A stretch of 64,000 bases of DNA from Cliona cf. orientalis (taxonomy: Eukaryota > Porifera > Demospongiae > Clionaida > Clionaidae). Under the pieces are notes generated by a model that was not told the DNA's origin, searched no databases, and saw only the letters and a program-made list of their open reading frames with translations. Positions 46,517 to 58,000 of this stretch are shown in pieces (the stretch's first letter is position 1; each line of letters starts with the position of its first letter). The stretch lies in contig OZ005689.1 of NCBI GenBank assembly GCA_963930775.1, positions 34,147,235-34,211,234 of the forward strand, read 5' to 3'. The position numbers and the translations under genes were made by a program.

Positions 46517-46794
46517 GAACATGTATAAATTCTTTTTTAGAGAGTGATAGAAAGGACTATTTGAATCCATAAAACTTTTAAGTAAGGATTTACAGGGAGT
46601 GTAGACAGCCTTCTGTGTATTTATGTTCATTCTGATTTAGATATGACACCCAATAGTATCAAAAAGTGTCCAATTCCCCTGAAATTATATTCATGCATCC
46701 CATCACCTGGCTATAATATAGTCCTCTCTCTCCCCTCTGTTTCATTCTCTCTCATACACACTCCCTCTTATTCTCCCTCTCTCCAGGACCTATT
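44334..46794. other. Non-coding stretch
   Basis: CT run at 46478-46512 and a C-run near 45193. A possible exon after an acceptor (GATTGCTGTAG, about 45093) stays open for about 100 bp (LKKVGTGCCQSVVFLEKQL), but it has no domain and no supported donor. Confidence 0.3.
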
Positions 46795-46971
46795 GCAGAT
46801 AGGAGTTACATGTGCAAAGAAGTGTCTCCATAATCAGGTCCTAGTAACTACTATATCATCCCTTCACTATAGTTTGTGGTTCTGTTGTACATGTAATTCT
46901 GAAGCCAAAGGATGCACACCATCGCTGTCTCTTTTAGAGAGAGAGAAATATTTTTTGTTCATGGGGAGCTG

Positions 46972-47324
46972 TTAGGACCGGAAATTTTGCACTTCGAGTA
47001 CCGGCAACTTAGAAATTTTTCGAAAGTGAGAGAAAAAAAAAAAAATTCATCGATCAAACCAGATTCGAACTTATGACTACTGTACCACCAGCCCAAGCCC
47101 TAGTCCACTTAGCCGCCCTGCTCGCCGCTGCTGGATACCGTTTTTTGCCAAATTTATACTGTAACACCTTGCCACTATAATACTAACCGTTTATCGGAAC
47201 CCAAACCCCCGCTACTAACCCCACTAGCCGTCTTGCGCTCAGTATTATAATATAGCTATAGATACGCTGCCGGTACTCCAAGCACTAAATCTTGGGTACC
47301 GGTGCCGGGACTCTAGACACAGCG
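46972..47324. mobile_element. Second copy of the tRNA-like TIR element, left-truncated
   Basis: Shares with 8277-8728 the AATTT(A/T)GCACTTCGAGTACCGGC start, the inverted tRNA-like core, and the right end TAGACACAGCG. The outer left TIR is missing. It is absent from duplication copy I at about 18400, so it inserted after duplication. Confidence 0.75.
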
Positions 47325-47514
47325 TTTTTTGTTGTTTTTTTATAGGGGTGTGGTAGCACCCGGCACTCCTGTGGTTCCTACGCCACTGAATCTTGGGATA
47401 AGTGCATATCCTTATCAGGCAGATACTACCACTCCACTTACTGCTGTAAGTGCATGCGCTTAATAGCCAGATTTCAATTTCAATCCTATTGCAAATTAAC
47501 GAAACCATAAAATA

Positions 47515-47606
47515 TTAGCATATTATGCAGTTATGTCCATAAAGGGGAGCTGGTGAAGTAGGTCGCATAACTGGTGGAGCTGGCGGAGGAGGAGAAGCAG
47601 AGCTAG
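47515..47606 (-). pseudogene. Remnant of the proline-rich gene's last exon
   Basis: Keeps PPPAPPVMRPTSP, then PLYGHNC and a stop, in the same frame as copy I, with silent changes (AGA/CGA, GGT/GGA), one Thr-to-Ala change and a 3-nt deletion before the stop. The repeat array in front of it is gone and a TAG blocks the frame upstream. Confidence 0.7.
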
Positions 47607-48261
47607 GGCCACTGACCAGCTGGCAACATACCCTGCAAGTCAGACTAGAGGATAAACTTTTCTAGGTAGTATTGTGTCCTTACTTGATAAATGCTGTTCC
47701 ATTTTCCCAGTAATGTGAATGAGACTTTGGTAGCAGTCAGGGGGTATTTATATAGGCACCTAGGGTTGTGCAAGCACTGCAAGAAAGCAGCGTGCTGCTG
47801 CTTGCTCTCTGTCTAATGAAGAAAGCTTTCCCACAGCTTTGAGGCATGCTGCTGCCTGCTCTCTGTCTTATTGAAGATTGTGGTGAGAGCATTGCCCACA
47901 GCTTTGAGGTGGTAATCTCTATTCACTGGACTGGACTTGGATTCACCTTTAACCCCATAAAACCTGTGATTTTGCACTGATTGGCAGTCCTAGAATGCGG
48001 TCATGCCCTGGGTTCCGTTCAGTTTGGGTTTGGGTGTACTGTAGCTATGGTTGGGTAACAGATTTGAGTACGCTCATTCTTGTTCCACCAACACTGGCAG
48101 AATGAGAATGATGGATGTGCAGTACGAGTTTGGGTGTAATATATGATTTCACGTATATACATTCTCTCTCTTTCTCTAAAACTGGCAGTCATGTTGATGT
48201 GCTCATTGTAACATGGTGCTTGTAGTCACACTGTCTAGGTGTAAGGGTCAAGGAAGCTCAT

Positions 48262-48417
48262 ACTCAAAGTGACATCGTTCTCAGTTGCTCTGCATGAATA
48301 AACAAAGATTCTTTTCGGTCAACTTAACTGTTCGGTAAAACAGGATGACTAGAGCATCTAGTCGAAACGTCGGCAGTTAAGTTAAGATGTCCGAAAAGAA
48401 TCTTCGTTCATTCAAGC
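48262..48417. repeat. Foldback insertion with ribozyme-like hairpin
   Basis: Arms AAAGATTCTTTTCGG...AACTTAACTG and CAGTTAAGTTAAG...CCGAAAAGAATCTT are inverted. Between them GACTAGA-gca-TCTAGTC forms a perfect 7-bp hairpin, followed at once by GAAACGTC. It is absent from duplication copy I at about 21048. Confidence 0.7.
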
Positions 48418-48788
48418 TCATATATACTTTCCTCTCTTTCATGCAGCTACTGAAGATATGATGAAGTGTTTCATGTGTACTACTATTTATGATAGAGTGT
48501 ATCACTGAACAGCAAAGCAGTTCCAGGTCGACAGAGCACTCTTATCCCCTTCAATTAGAAATCATCCTTCAAATGCGGATGGATGTGTCCTACTAGGTCA
48601 GAAACGGGGGGGTGGATGGAAGGAGACTAAAAAATGTACCAGATGGTTCAAATAATATATGCTGAGAGAGTGAAAGAGAGAGAAAGCAGTTAGCCACCCA
48701 ATGGTCCTGATTTTCCAGAATATTTTTACTCCTGATAGTTGTAATAATTATTTTGTTTTGAGTTGTCCCAGGCCAGCTATGTTACTGG

Positions 48789-48970
48789 TACCGTAAATCA
48801 CAAATATTTCGTGTCAAAAACATTTCGTGCAATAATAAATAACTTTCTGAAAAACAACTCTGTACCGCAATATCTTTAATATTGCTTATATTATTTTTGC
48901 GCGTTTAATTTTCGCACAAGCCTGTCTGTTCGAAAATATTTTAACAACAAAATATTCGCGATTTACGGTA
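48789..48970. repeat. Foldback MITE, partner of 21267-21450
   Basis: Inverted ends TACCGTAAATCACAAATATT and AATATTCGCGATTTACGGTA. Same site as in duplication copy I. Confidence 0.75.
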
Positions 48971-49625
48971 TGTGATTAATTTTTCGGGTACGCCACCCTG
49001 ATGAGCTGCAATAACAGCGAAACAGAACACACGTTCTGTCGGTGGTTCCCACTATTCCACTGCAGGTATTGCAACTGGTGTTTATTATAAAAGACTCCAC
49101 TGAAGCTTATCTTCAAAAAAGTGAGTCGGACTTCTTTGGAGCAGACAACTACTAAAACCTGATTGTATTGCAGGCTTCAGCAACACTGCACTGGATTCAT
49201 CAAGTAAACAATGACACAAATTTCATGCATCCTTAAAACTGAGCATAATATTGTGGGTCTCTAGCTGTCTCTACACCCTATATGAAATCTTATGCATGTA
49301 ATATATTCTTGTTATGTTACTAGCGTGTCCATGTTGGGGGGGTGTATTGTATATATGGAGGCTATTGTACAAAATTTATGTACTTTTTATGAAAAACTGT
49401 ACAGCTGAAATGACTCAAATTACCATGCAAGAGAAATCCATGGATAGTCAGTATTGATTTCCCTACTTGTCTCTCTCTCTCTTATGATTTTATGGTTGCT
49501 TGTAAAAATTATTTCCATCCACTGTTCATACAGCCTTGTGCCAAAAAACCACAAAGGCTAACTAAGCTAATTCAAAATTAGCATCCCTTAAAATATATGG
49601 TACATACTGTGCAGAAAACGTGCAT

Positions 49626-50690
49626 CTGTCTTTGAACTACTACCCTATAACACCTTAATTTCACGGATAGTTGTCTACGAAGTTTTCGTTGAATAGATTT
49701 CGCGATTCTGGCCTGGCATGAGCGCACACTTGTGGGCATTGGAGGTTTAATTTCGCAGAAGCCGTTGTATTGGTGAAAACAGTGAATATAAGTCCTATAT
49801 ACATGGCATTCAACAACAAAGCAAGTACATGCATGCACACAAAAGCTTTTTGCTGGTACTCCAGCTTTCCTCAGACATGCTTTCAAAGATTTCGAATTCA
49901 CAGGGGAGAGAGAGGTAGAGCAACTACACATACAATGTATCTTATTGTACCAATAGTAAGCCCCCTTCCCTCTTTGACCCACAAGTTCATGCACATGCAG
50001 GTATTTTCGCCTCATTTACAACCCCCCACCCATATCGCTTAGAAGGGGCTGGGCATGAGATCAGTCAGCTTACTGCTAGGTGGCCTGAGGGCAATAAAAA
50101 TAACAATAACAAGTATAAATTAAAGGGATGGTAGTGTAAACACAAAATTTGTAGGGATAGCTTATTACATCCACTATTATACATCCCTATGCTTGCTTTT
50201 TGAGTATAACTAGCTATGGTGCATGCAGGAATAAACTAAATCTGAAGGGAACTTCGGCCTCAGTGATGATGTTTGGTGGAACCGTCCCGACTTTGCTATA
50301 GGTAGCTATGGGTGATAGATATCAATTTCATCTACATGTCTAGCTAGCTCCCTTCTTGCTATTAGCTATTCAATAAAAAAAAATACCTAGCCAAACAGTG
50401 CATATGTATCAGAAGCAAGAAGGCATTCTTTTAGCCATCAACCTCCACTCACTTGACAGAAGCGCATGCCAGTTTCTGTCCCATTGGTAGCAAGGTAGGA
50501 ATCAAGACCTACAACATACCGTTATAGCTATCACTATTGTGCAGCACTACATGGAAGTAGAGAGGATTCCTCTCCTCGTTGGAGGTACTACATCATTATA
50601 ATAATATTATAATATTATAGGCTAGTAGTGTTCTCTCCAAGAATTTGCAGTACTGTACCATAGTGTCCCGGGCAAGTGTCCACTCCCGGA
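49626..50690. other. Non-coding stretch
   Basis: A degraded relative of the 88-bp-TIR MITE lies at about 50115-50205. A 145-codon minus-strand frame (50015-49578) has no recognisable domain and crosses the end of the segmental duplication, so it is not called. Confidence 0.3.
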
Positions 50691-50905
50691 TACCGTATAG
50701 CTGGAAACTTTCGAGGGAGAAAACTTTCACCGATCGGTAGGGGTAGGAAGGGAGCATTTCTCAGAGAAAACTTTCGCGGAATGTGAACTGATCGCATAAT
50801 GAGTGTGGCATGCCTAAAATTTCGTGGAGAAAACTTTCGTGGGTGGCTGTAAAATCGCGAAATTCATTAAAGTTTTCTCCCTCGAAAATTTCCCACTATA
50901 CGGTA
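50691..50905. mobile_element. Foldback MITE (TACCGTATAG family)
   Basis: Ends TACCGTATAGCTGGAAACTT and TTTCCCACTATACGGTA are inverted. TTTCGAGGGAGAAAACTTTC recurs in reverse near the right end. TA at each end is probably duplicated target. Related to 56087-56705. Confidence 0.75.
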
Positions 50906-52233
50906 AGTGGCCGTGTACCGCATTTCTCAGAAGACTTGTTTTTTGTTCCTCAACGCCCCCCCCCCCCCCCCCCCAAACAGCTGTCTTGACTTTCTACGCT
51001 AGTGTCATGCAGGGCCTGTTTGGGGCGAGCCTGAGCTGAGCCTCTCTAAATTTGCAGTTCATTAAATTAGAACTACGTATATACGGCCCGTAGCCGAGGC
51101 CTGAGAATACGCAATAGAATATTTTGCGTTTATGTTCATAGAGCCTTGCTGGGGATATAATTTCGCGTGACCAACGTACCATAATACATAATATATAATA
51201 TAATTATTCACGCACAGCTGTACCATTTATGTGAGGCTCGCTCAGGCTCGCCCCAACTACCGTAGATCTGGAAATTTTTGTGTAAAGAAACTTTCGTATG
51301 ATGAATTATCATGTAAAAATTTTTTGTAAGAACAACCCCTTACCGCATTAGCGTTAATAGTGCATGCTAATTTTGTAAGATTAATTTTGGTAGCCACCAT
51401 CGACTAGGAAAATATTTTACGAAAATTCTTCATTTACTATACTTTCTACATTCTCTCACCAACCAGCTTTTTCCAAAGCTACCCCATTCACAAAAGGTTC
51501 CACTTGTCCACATCCCCAGCTGGTATCATAGTGTGTGTGTGTGTGTGTGTGTGTGCGTGCGTGCGTGCGGGTCAGGGTGATACAGGTATCAACCAGTAAG
51601 TTCACTGTAGGATACAGTGAGCTTTTCGTCCATTATCTTTAGGGTGGGAGGACTCATCAGCTGGTCCCAATCATGCATCAGTAAGTTCACTGTATGATAC
51701 AGTGAGACGTCAATGTGCAACCACAGCAAGTGTTTTGGTATAGTACACGGAAGTTGTACAATAATATCATAAGATCACCAATCACCAACAAACCAAAAGG
51801 TCTCTGTTGAACATAATTATTTACATGATACAGTGTGAGTATCATACAAATATGGGATGGTACAATCGGTATGAACTGAGTGAAACAAAAAATACAAGAT
51901 GAGGGTCTGGGTCAGCGTCTGACCCTTGCCTTGCTAGATTGGGAGCTCTTGTTAGCTTGGACAATAATATTATTATCAACTCACACTGTAATATCATGAT
52001 ATTTACCCCGCGCGCATGCGCAAGGGGTAGGGTTAGGGTTAGTATGCTAACATGCACAAGAGCATCTTTGAGTAGAGCAGAGCCACTCTGAATCGATTGA
52101 CAAATGTACTCTTTGTTTTCCATTTTTCGTGTCAACTTCATGCGATTCTGTGGATTATTGCTACGATACACATGCTGTATGACACAGTTATCAAGTATAG
52201 CTTTACAATATGGTGCAATAATATATAATTCTG
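50906..52233. other. Non-coding stretch downstream of the NTPase gene
   Basis: C-run near 50957, a partial foldback element near 51258-51430, a GT/GC microsatellite near 51531-51568 and two TTAGGG-like units at about 52026. A direct repeat (AGTAAGTTCACTGTA...GATACAGTGAG) occurs at 51596 and 51680. Confidence 0.35.
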
Positions 52234-54856
52234 CTATATGGCTGTGTTAAGTTTCAAAAAATATACTTTGTCATCTTTAATCTTGTCATCTGCTGTACTT
52301 GCATAGACGAAGTAGCACTTATCTGTACTAATTCCGGTTTTCTCCGAATAAAACATCAGAGGAGATTTATCCCCCAATGTTTCGCATACGTTGTACACTT
52401 CTGGTAGTTTTGGGCCACTACGCTTTGCATACTTTGTAGCTGAAGCCTGAATAAGGAATAATTTTTCTGTGTCCTTCCCTGATTCTCTTTCTATGATTAC
52501 AAAATCAATTGCAACATGATTCTCTACCAGCTTTACCAAATGACATCCACGATCCCTTGGTAAGGCATCACCAATACTCACTTGCTTCTCAAAATTAGTA
52601 ACTCTAATAGTATACACATTTTCTCGAGATATTTTACTCGGAGTTTCTCGTCTATTGTGAAGCGCACTGCACTTTGATCCATAACATTTCACGTCATTCT
52701 GATGCATCCGGAGTTGAGAAACAAGAAGGAATTCTATTGAAGCACCCACGTCATAACTTCTAATAATTGCAAAATGTTGGCGGACGAACGAATACAAATG
52801 TTGTAGCACAACCGCTTGTGGATACACCATCACTACTGTCTTGTTCAGCTTGTAAAACATGCCGGATTGTAATGCTATTGGTCTATCACTCTCCGTAAGT
52901 GACAATCCACTAACAACTTTCATGAGCATAGTTGTCAATTTTTTTCCAGTATTCATACTGCCCACTCTATGACCAAATTTTTCTAGGAATGTGTTAACTT
53001 GACTGTGGACCCACTCAGTAACCTCATCACGTTCAGAACACTGATTAAAAAGCCGTGGGAGCAACACATTCAACTGTCGTGCTTCGTCTAGAACACCCTC
53101 TGATACAGCTCTCCCTTCATCCCTTCTTTTCCCGATAAACTCCGCTAGTTCTACTTCAGAAAAAGGGCGAAAGTGCACCTCTTCGTTATACTCAAAGCCA
53201 CAATTGTGGGTAGATCCCCCCTCCCCATCAGCCGTAGTGGGCGAAAACGCCAGGCAATAAGAAAAACCGGTCGATAGTAGTACGCCAACTAAGTCCTGTT
53301 TTCTACGCAGACACTGAGCATTATCCACAAATATAATCATGTTACTCAGTGATGTCGGCAAAAGACTTGCAACGTTGTTTTTTGCATCAATAAACAGCAC
53401 ATTCATCCCACTTTCCTTGCAGTGTACATAAAGTTTTATGAGGGTGGTGGTTTTCCCTGAGCCCGATGGGCCAATGAAAAAGTAAACCCATTTGGGCTTC
53501 TTCATCTTTTCTAACATACATTTCAAGTTTGCAAATGAGCGTTGTACGTACAACTTCACTGTATCAACATTTGCTATACTATTACTTAGAATTAGATCTG
53601 TAAAAGAATGAAGGATAATCAATATCCACAATGCAAGTCTTCCAAGTTGGCTGTTACCTTGCTTCAGTCTCTTTGCTGATGGTTCACCAGTTTCATGAAT
53701 GCCTACATGGAACATAATAATACATATTTTTGGCCCTGTGTAACAACTTTAAACCCGACTGTTCCCTGCAGACAGTGTGTTAATGGTACACGTGACTGAC
53801 ATCACAAGCATGTCATAAACAATTAACGTAGGCATAATGCATTGGTTCAACATTCTAGATGGTGGTTAGAATTATGAGTAAAAATAGATAATACATAAGA
53901 AGTACATATGAGAGAGAATTTGTCGCAATACGTATCGGCCACGTCTTTGCTGCCAATATTCGGCTGTCTGTAACAAGGCGCTAAGCTTTGGACACAAACT
54001 GGACGTGCCCATACATTATTTAGCTAGTCTACTCACAGTCCACTGTGTCCAGAATCACAGGAATATACCTGTCGCTAGCAGCTGAACTACCATTTTAAAA
54101 TTGAAGCATTTTAGGCTGAACACAACCCTCGTGCATGCGCTGAGGGTTAATAATCAAAGATTTATGTCATAATTTGATGCTAAGGCTCGCTGAGTCTGCA
54201 AGTTAGTAGATGAAATCCTGACTGTCTGCATACAATGCCTTTACTGCTATTGTTACTACAAATGCAGGTGCAACTGGTCAACCTCCGGCAAAGAGACGGA
54301 AACAAGAGCTTAAAAACCTAGCACTTCAATACCCCTATCCTACTGTTGATGTTGTAATTGCACCAATCCCTTTCTATTTTTTTGTGAGTTGCCAACTAAT
54401 GGAAATACCATCTAGGTTGTTGTGCCAGCAGAGTATGATTGTAGTGTCAACTTCTCTTCATTGCCTGAGGAAAGCTTATGAAACCAGAAATCAAAGTTCT
54501 TGGGCCAAAAGAAAGTTAGTTTAGCCTGAGACTCCTGCCAGATCCGAGAAAAGGTTGCTAGGCTTAAAAGTCATGTAGCATTGTGGTTTAATTTTGACAT
54601 GCTTGTGACGTTTATCACGTGACAATGCGTACCAAGCCCTCCCGTTTTCTAACGTGCAACATTGAAAGCTGGAATGGCCTGGGGACGAGGCTAACAAGGC
54701 TGTGCACATGATACTTAGAGCCGGTTCTGGTACCGTTGACTTAGAAATTTTGTTAGGGGTGGAAGTGGGCACGGCAACCACATCATAGGTGAACAATTGT
54801 GTTGGAGGGGAAGCCTGCACAGTACAGGCAGGATGTCCTGTATTTTGCCACTATCT

Positions 54857-54889
<33 letters not shown>

Positions 54890-55077
54890 GATGTCCTAGA
54901 CAAGAAATAAGCTCCTCCTCCAAATCCAAATGATAATAACCCCACACTAACACCCATCCAAGGGTTCTGCATAGCAAGTCCAGTGGCAATACCAAATCCA
55001 ATACTTGCTGCACATACTCCAACTCCAATAGCATCTGATCTCGAGACCTTTCGTCTCTTTGGTGCAGGACCCTCCAT
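52234..55077 (-). CDS. Membrane-hairpin P-loop NTPase with possible nuclease-fold C-terminus
   Basis: Three exons in matching phase: 55077-54888, 53702-53658 and 53597-52234 (total 1599 nt, 532 residues); junctions GTGTGT/TAG and GTAACA/CAG. Exon 1 encodes a basic, NLS-like PAPKRRK, then two hydrophobic, glycine-rich helices (about residues 20-60) separated by QNPWMG, likely a membrane hairpin. The 15-residue exon 2 carries a second basic motif, PSAKRLKQ. Exon 3 has a Walker A motif GPSGSGKT, a Walker B-like MIIFVDNA and then an AAA/STAND-like helical region. The C-terminus has AIDFVII and LFLIQASATKY, an Asp...Gln pattern like the restriction-endonuclease fold of Crinkler (CR)-type effectors. 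That last comparison is from memory of the family and is tentative. A smaller single-ATPase reading is possible if exon 1 belongs elsewhere. No upstream promoter was identified. Confidence 0.55.
54268..54481 (+). CDS. Small gene part on the opposite strand in the NTPase gene's first intron
   Basis: After an AATGCAG acceptor the frame reads GATGQPPAKRRKQ in entry phase 1, then LALQYPYPTVDVVIAP, to a GTGAGT donor at 54384. A 32-nt intron, if real, leads to 54416-54481 ending at TGA. The first 13 residues mirror exon 2 of the NTPase gene (TGEPSAKRLKQ), with the same exon phase on both sides. This suggests a duplicated, inverted exon. The first exon of this unit was not found. It may be a fragment, and the intron is short enough to doubt. 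Confidence 0.35.
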
Positions 55078-55789
55078 TGAAAGCAACTTGTTTAATAAAT
55101 AAACTGGGAGTCAGAAGTAGTGGACGGCAACTACTGTGAATGCTGAGAGAATCAAAACCTGCAAAACAGAGTCATTAATTTTGGCTTGTATTTGTGGAGC
55201 TGTGCGCGAATTTTATATTATGTATGGTACATCCGTCACGCGAAATATATGCCCAGCATGGCTCTATGGATATAAGTGCGAAATATTCTATTGCGCATTC
55301 TCGTACCTGGGCTACGGGCCGTATACACACCGTTCAAATTTTACGAATTGCTAATTTACACTTGTGCCTAGCGCACCTGCATTATTAATCTCGAACCCAG
55401 ACCCATCCTTTTCCGTCGCTGGATGTATTGCATCACCAGCACTGCGGAAAAGGAGGGGTCTGGGTTCGAGACTAGCGCCTGCTTGTAGTAAGCTACAGTA
55501 GCGGCCAATAAAAAATTAACGTTCCGTTTCCTACTCTACGATAGTTGAACGGTGTGAAAACGAGAACGAAACGGTAGCTAAACGGTACGGACAAAAAGGT
55601 GATAAGCGTTCATTTGGTAAGTGAGAAAGGTTCAGAGCGAGCACAGTGCGTATTAAGATAGCCTTAGTCGCTTGCTGCGCTGGCTTCTACGATGGCTAGG
55701 CTGCTCTACTCACAACTATGAGATTACTTATATGCTAGTACTTTATCACTACGATAATGGGACGCGTAGCTGTGCGAATCGTGTCACGT

Positions 55790-56050
55790 ACAGCTACAGA
55801 CACAAAACTTACCAATTATCTCGGCAGTGCGCAGATAAAGTTCACGTGGCACAATGGATGATATGCGCGTGCGCAGATGGACAGGGGAGGGGCTGATGCA
55901 TGCGCATTTGGCAGGGGTGGGGCTGAAAGCGCGACCTTTGACCTTGAAATTGACGACTGACAGTGGATACCAGAGTCATTCATATCTCCTACAACGCTAA
56001 AAATGCTCAGCAAAGGGTAAGCGGCTAAAACAAATTATATGAGTACTAAT
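55790..56050 (-). repeat. R1 copy E, reverse orientation
   Basis: Reverse complement of the first 260 bp of the R1 unit, from AAACTTACCAATTATCTCGG to CAAAGGGTAAGCGGCTAAAA. The next R1 bases continue to about 56086, where a MITE interrupts. Confidence 0.75.
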
Positions 56051-56086
56051 GGGGCAATTTGGGATATAATATTCCACCCACGCAAT

Positions 56087-56705
56087 TACCGTATAGCTCC
56101 AAATTTTTGTGGTTCAAAATTTTCGTGAAATTGCTGAAAATCCCATAATTGAAAATTTTCGTGATAAAAATTTCGTGATTGCCACATTTTTTCATGAATA
56201 CCGCCGCGCCGCATCACCCATGCGGACAATTCACGTTGTCACTCCGCCCACAATTGCACGTGGCTTGGCGTTGGGCAAGTACAGTGCAGGTAATATGAAG
56301 AGAAAGAAACTAGACAAGACTTATGTGGGCCTCTCTTTCTGTCTTTAGCGCCTTCTGCTGTCGTCTGTTTGACCATCTCTTCAACGTGGTTGTTGGAGGA
56401 TTCGATACAAGACGAAGTATGTTGTTTGGACAAAGGTCCTTGCGGATTTGGTAGGCAACTTTTATTCATTTTCTGAAAGTACGCGTACAGAGTCTGTACA
56501 CTGTTAGCAGCGATTCAATACTTCGTTTCAGACAGTTCACACGTTCTCTAGCTGACTAGTATCACTTACGCACGATCGCGCTTGCGATGCGCATGTGCAC
56601 ACAGAACGTAACCACGCCCACAATAATACTAAATTTTCGTGATGAGAAGTCAAATCACGAAATTCACGAAAATATTGTGCCACGAAAATTTGGAGCTATA
56701 CGGTA
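56087..56705. mobile_element. Foldback MITE of 619 bp (TACCGTATAG family)
   Basis: Ends TACCGTATAGCTCCAAATTT and AAATTTGGAGCTATACGGTA are an exact inverted repeat. Inner TTCGTGAAATT motifs recur inverted. The middle 300 bp differ from the copy at 50691, so the interior has been replaced or expanded. Confidence 0.8.
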
Positions 56706-57299
56706 TTATATGTACCTAACTCGAGTAACAAATCATGATAAAGTAGACCAAGTAGAAATAGTAGAAGTTTGTTAGACGTATTAGAACTACACTTTAATTC
56801 ACTTTCTGTCAACTTCTAATCCACTGACTATGATCTGAAGACGAGAGAGCTGACGACTACCTGAAGGGCCTACTATCATGGCGATGATGAAGGGCGAAGG
56901 TCAAATGTTCACGTGATGTTCATGTGACACAATGAATGACGTCATTAGGACAGGGCCCTTGGAACATTTGAAATCCTTCGTCTGCTTCGCACCTGGACTC
57001 TTCGTCGTCAGCTCCCTAGTCTTCAGCTCTCTCTTCCTTGTCATCCTCAGTAAGTGAGTAGAGATAAGATAATTGGTGGGTGGCCACAAATACAAGCCAA
57101 TTATCTTATCTACCCAGAATAAAATTAGAGTGGCAGTGAAATTTGAACTTATGAAAATATAAAATGGCAACTTGCCACTTGTTTGTCTTGACACGGGGCA
57201 TGAAGTAGCATGTAATGGCAAACCTCCATAACCCAGGGCCGTATCCACCGGTCAGGTTGGTAGGTATTTACCTGACCACTTTTTGGATAAGACAATTGG
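56706..57299. other. Non-coding stretch
   Basis: A direct/inverted pair around CAATTATCTTATC (57070 and 57098) is present. No gene or domain was recognised. Confidence 0.3.
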
Positions 57300-58000
57300 T
57301 GGGTGACTGTACCGTTTATGTGGGGCTCGCTCAGGCTCGTCCCAATTATGATACGCAAACCAGTGATAGCGTGATCACGATGTTTTGCTTATATGCACAA
57401 TTTATACAGCCTTATGCGCCTATCATTGTTATGCCCCACCTACCCCAAGTCGGGCAAGGTAGGGGATTTTCTAGGGGGCTTGTATCAAGATTTGTCCTGA
57501 CGACTTGGGGTAGGTGGGGCACGACATTAATAGGTGCATTACACCCAGCCGGAGCCTCGAAAGCACAATCTTGGCAAATTATGGAGCCCAAGTGCTATGC
57601 TTGTATCGATGCCTGATTCTCAATCAAACAGACAATCAAACAGCAGTGGTATAAGTGAAAAATGGGAGATTTTCCTTTCCCAGTAGGTAGGCATGGATCA
57701 TCCACATCCTCGCCAGCTACATTTGAGCCTATCGCCCTCATCTGAACTTTACGGACACTATTCTGAAAGGACGCAATGAGAAATTTCCGGAAACATGTAC
57801 ATTTCACCATGCTTTTATTTTCTGCATGCAACATACAGGCTGGGCACGAGACTACTGATTACAGGGATAGTAGTCTCAATGTGGCTTGTACTTGCACCAT
57901 GCATTGTAGCGAGATCAAAATGCCATCACAGATTGATGTACAGTGCTAACTCAAACAGCAACAATTGAAAAAAGTCTCTGCAGAAACTAAAATGAAAGCA
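57300..58000 (+). repeat. R1 copy F (distal part)
   Basis: Matches 7810-8280 of copy A, including GTGATCACGATGTTTTGCTT, AGCACAATCTTGGCAAATTA and the tract ending AATTGAAAAAAGTCTCTGCAG, which is an empty site for the 8277 element. Interrupted by a 124-bp MITE. Confidence 0.75.
57415..57538. mobile_element. 124-bp MITE with TTA target duplication (PIF/Harbinger-like)
   Basis: About 38-bp inverted ends share TGCCCCACCTACCCCAAGTC. TTA flanks both sides (57412-57414, 57539-57541). The empty site CAGCCTTACACCC is seen at 7860 in copy A. A 3-bp TTA/TAA duplication is typical of PIF/Harbinger elements. Confidence 0.85.

Larger units (their letters stand above)
46795..49625. repeat. Segmental duplication, copy II
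   Basis: Collinear with 18247-22450. A junction near 47620 joins CCAGCTGG of the minisatellite directly to CAACATACCCTGC (20356 in copy I). This removes nearly all of the proline-rich repeat and the small exons 2 and 3. The matching start exon (minus strand, about 47702-47684) reads MEQHLS in place of MGQHLS. Confidence 0.85.

Noticed and set aside
49578..50015. 145-codon minus-strand frame
   Set aside because: It crosses the edge of the segmental duplication, is cysteine-rich without a recognisable pattern and has no splice support.
52020..52045. Telomeric repeat
   Set aside because: Only two TTAGGG-like units; far too short and next to an R2-type end.
54521..54820. 99-codon minus-strand frame inside the NTPase gene's first intron
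   Set aside because: No domain; it reads through intronic sequence and overlaps the splice-out region of a better supported model.
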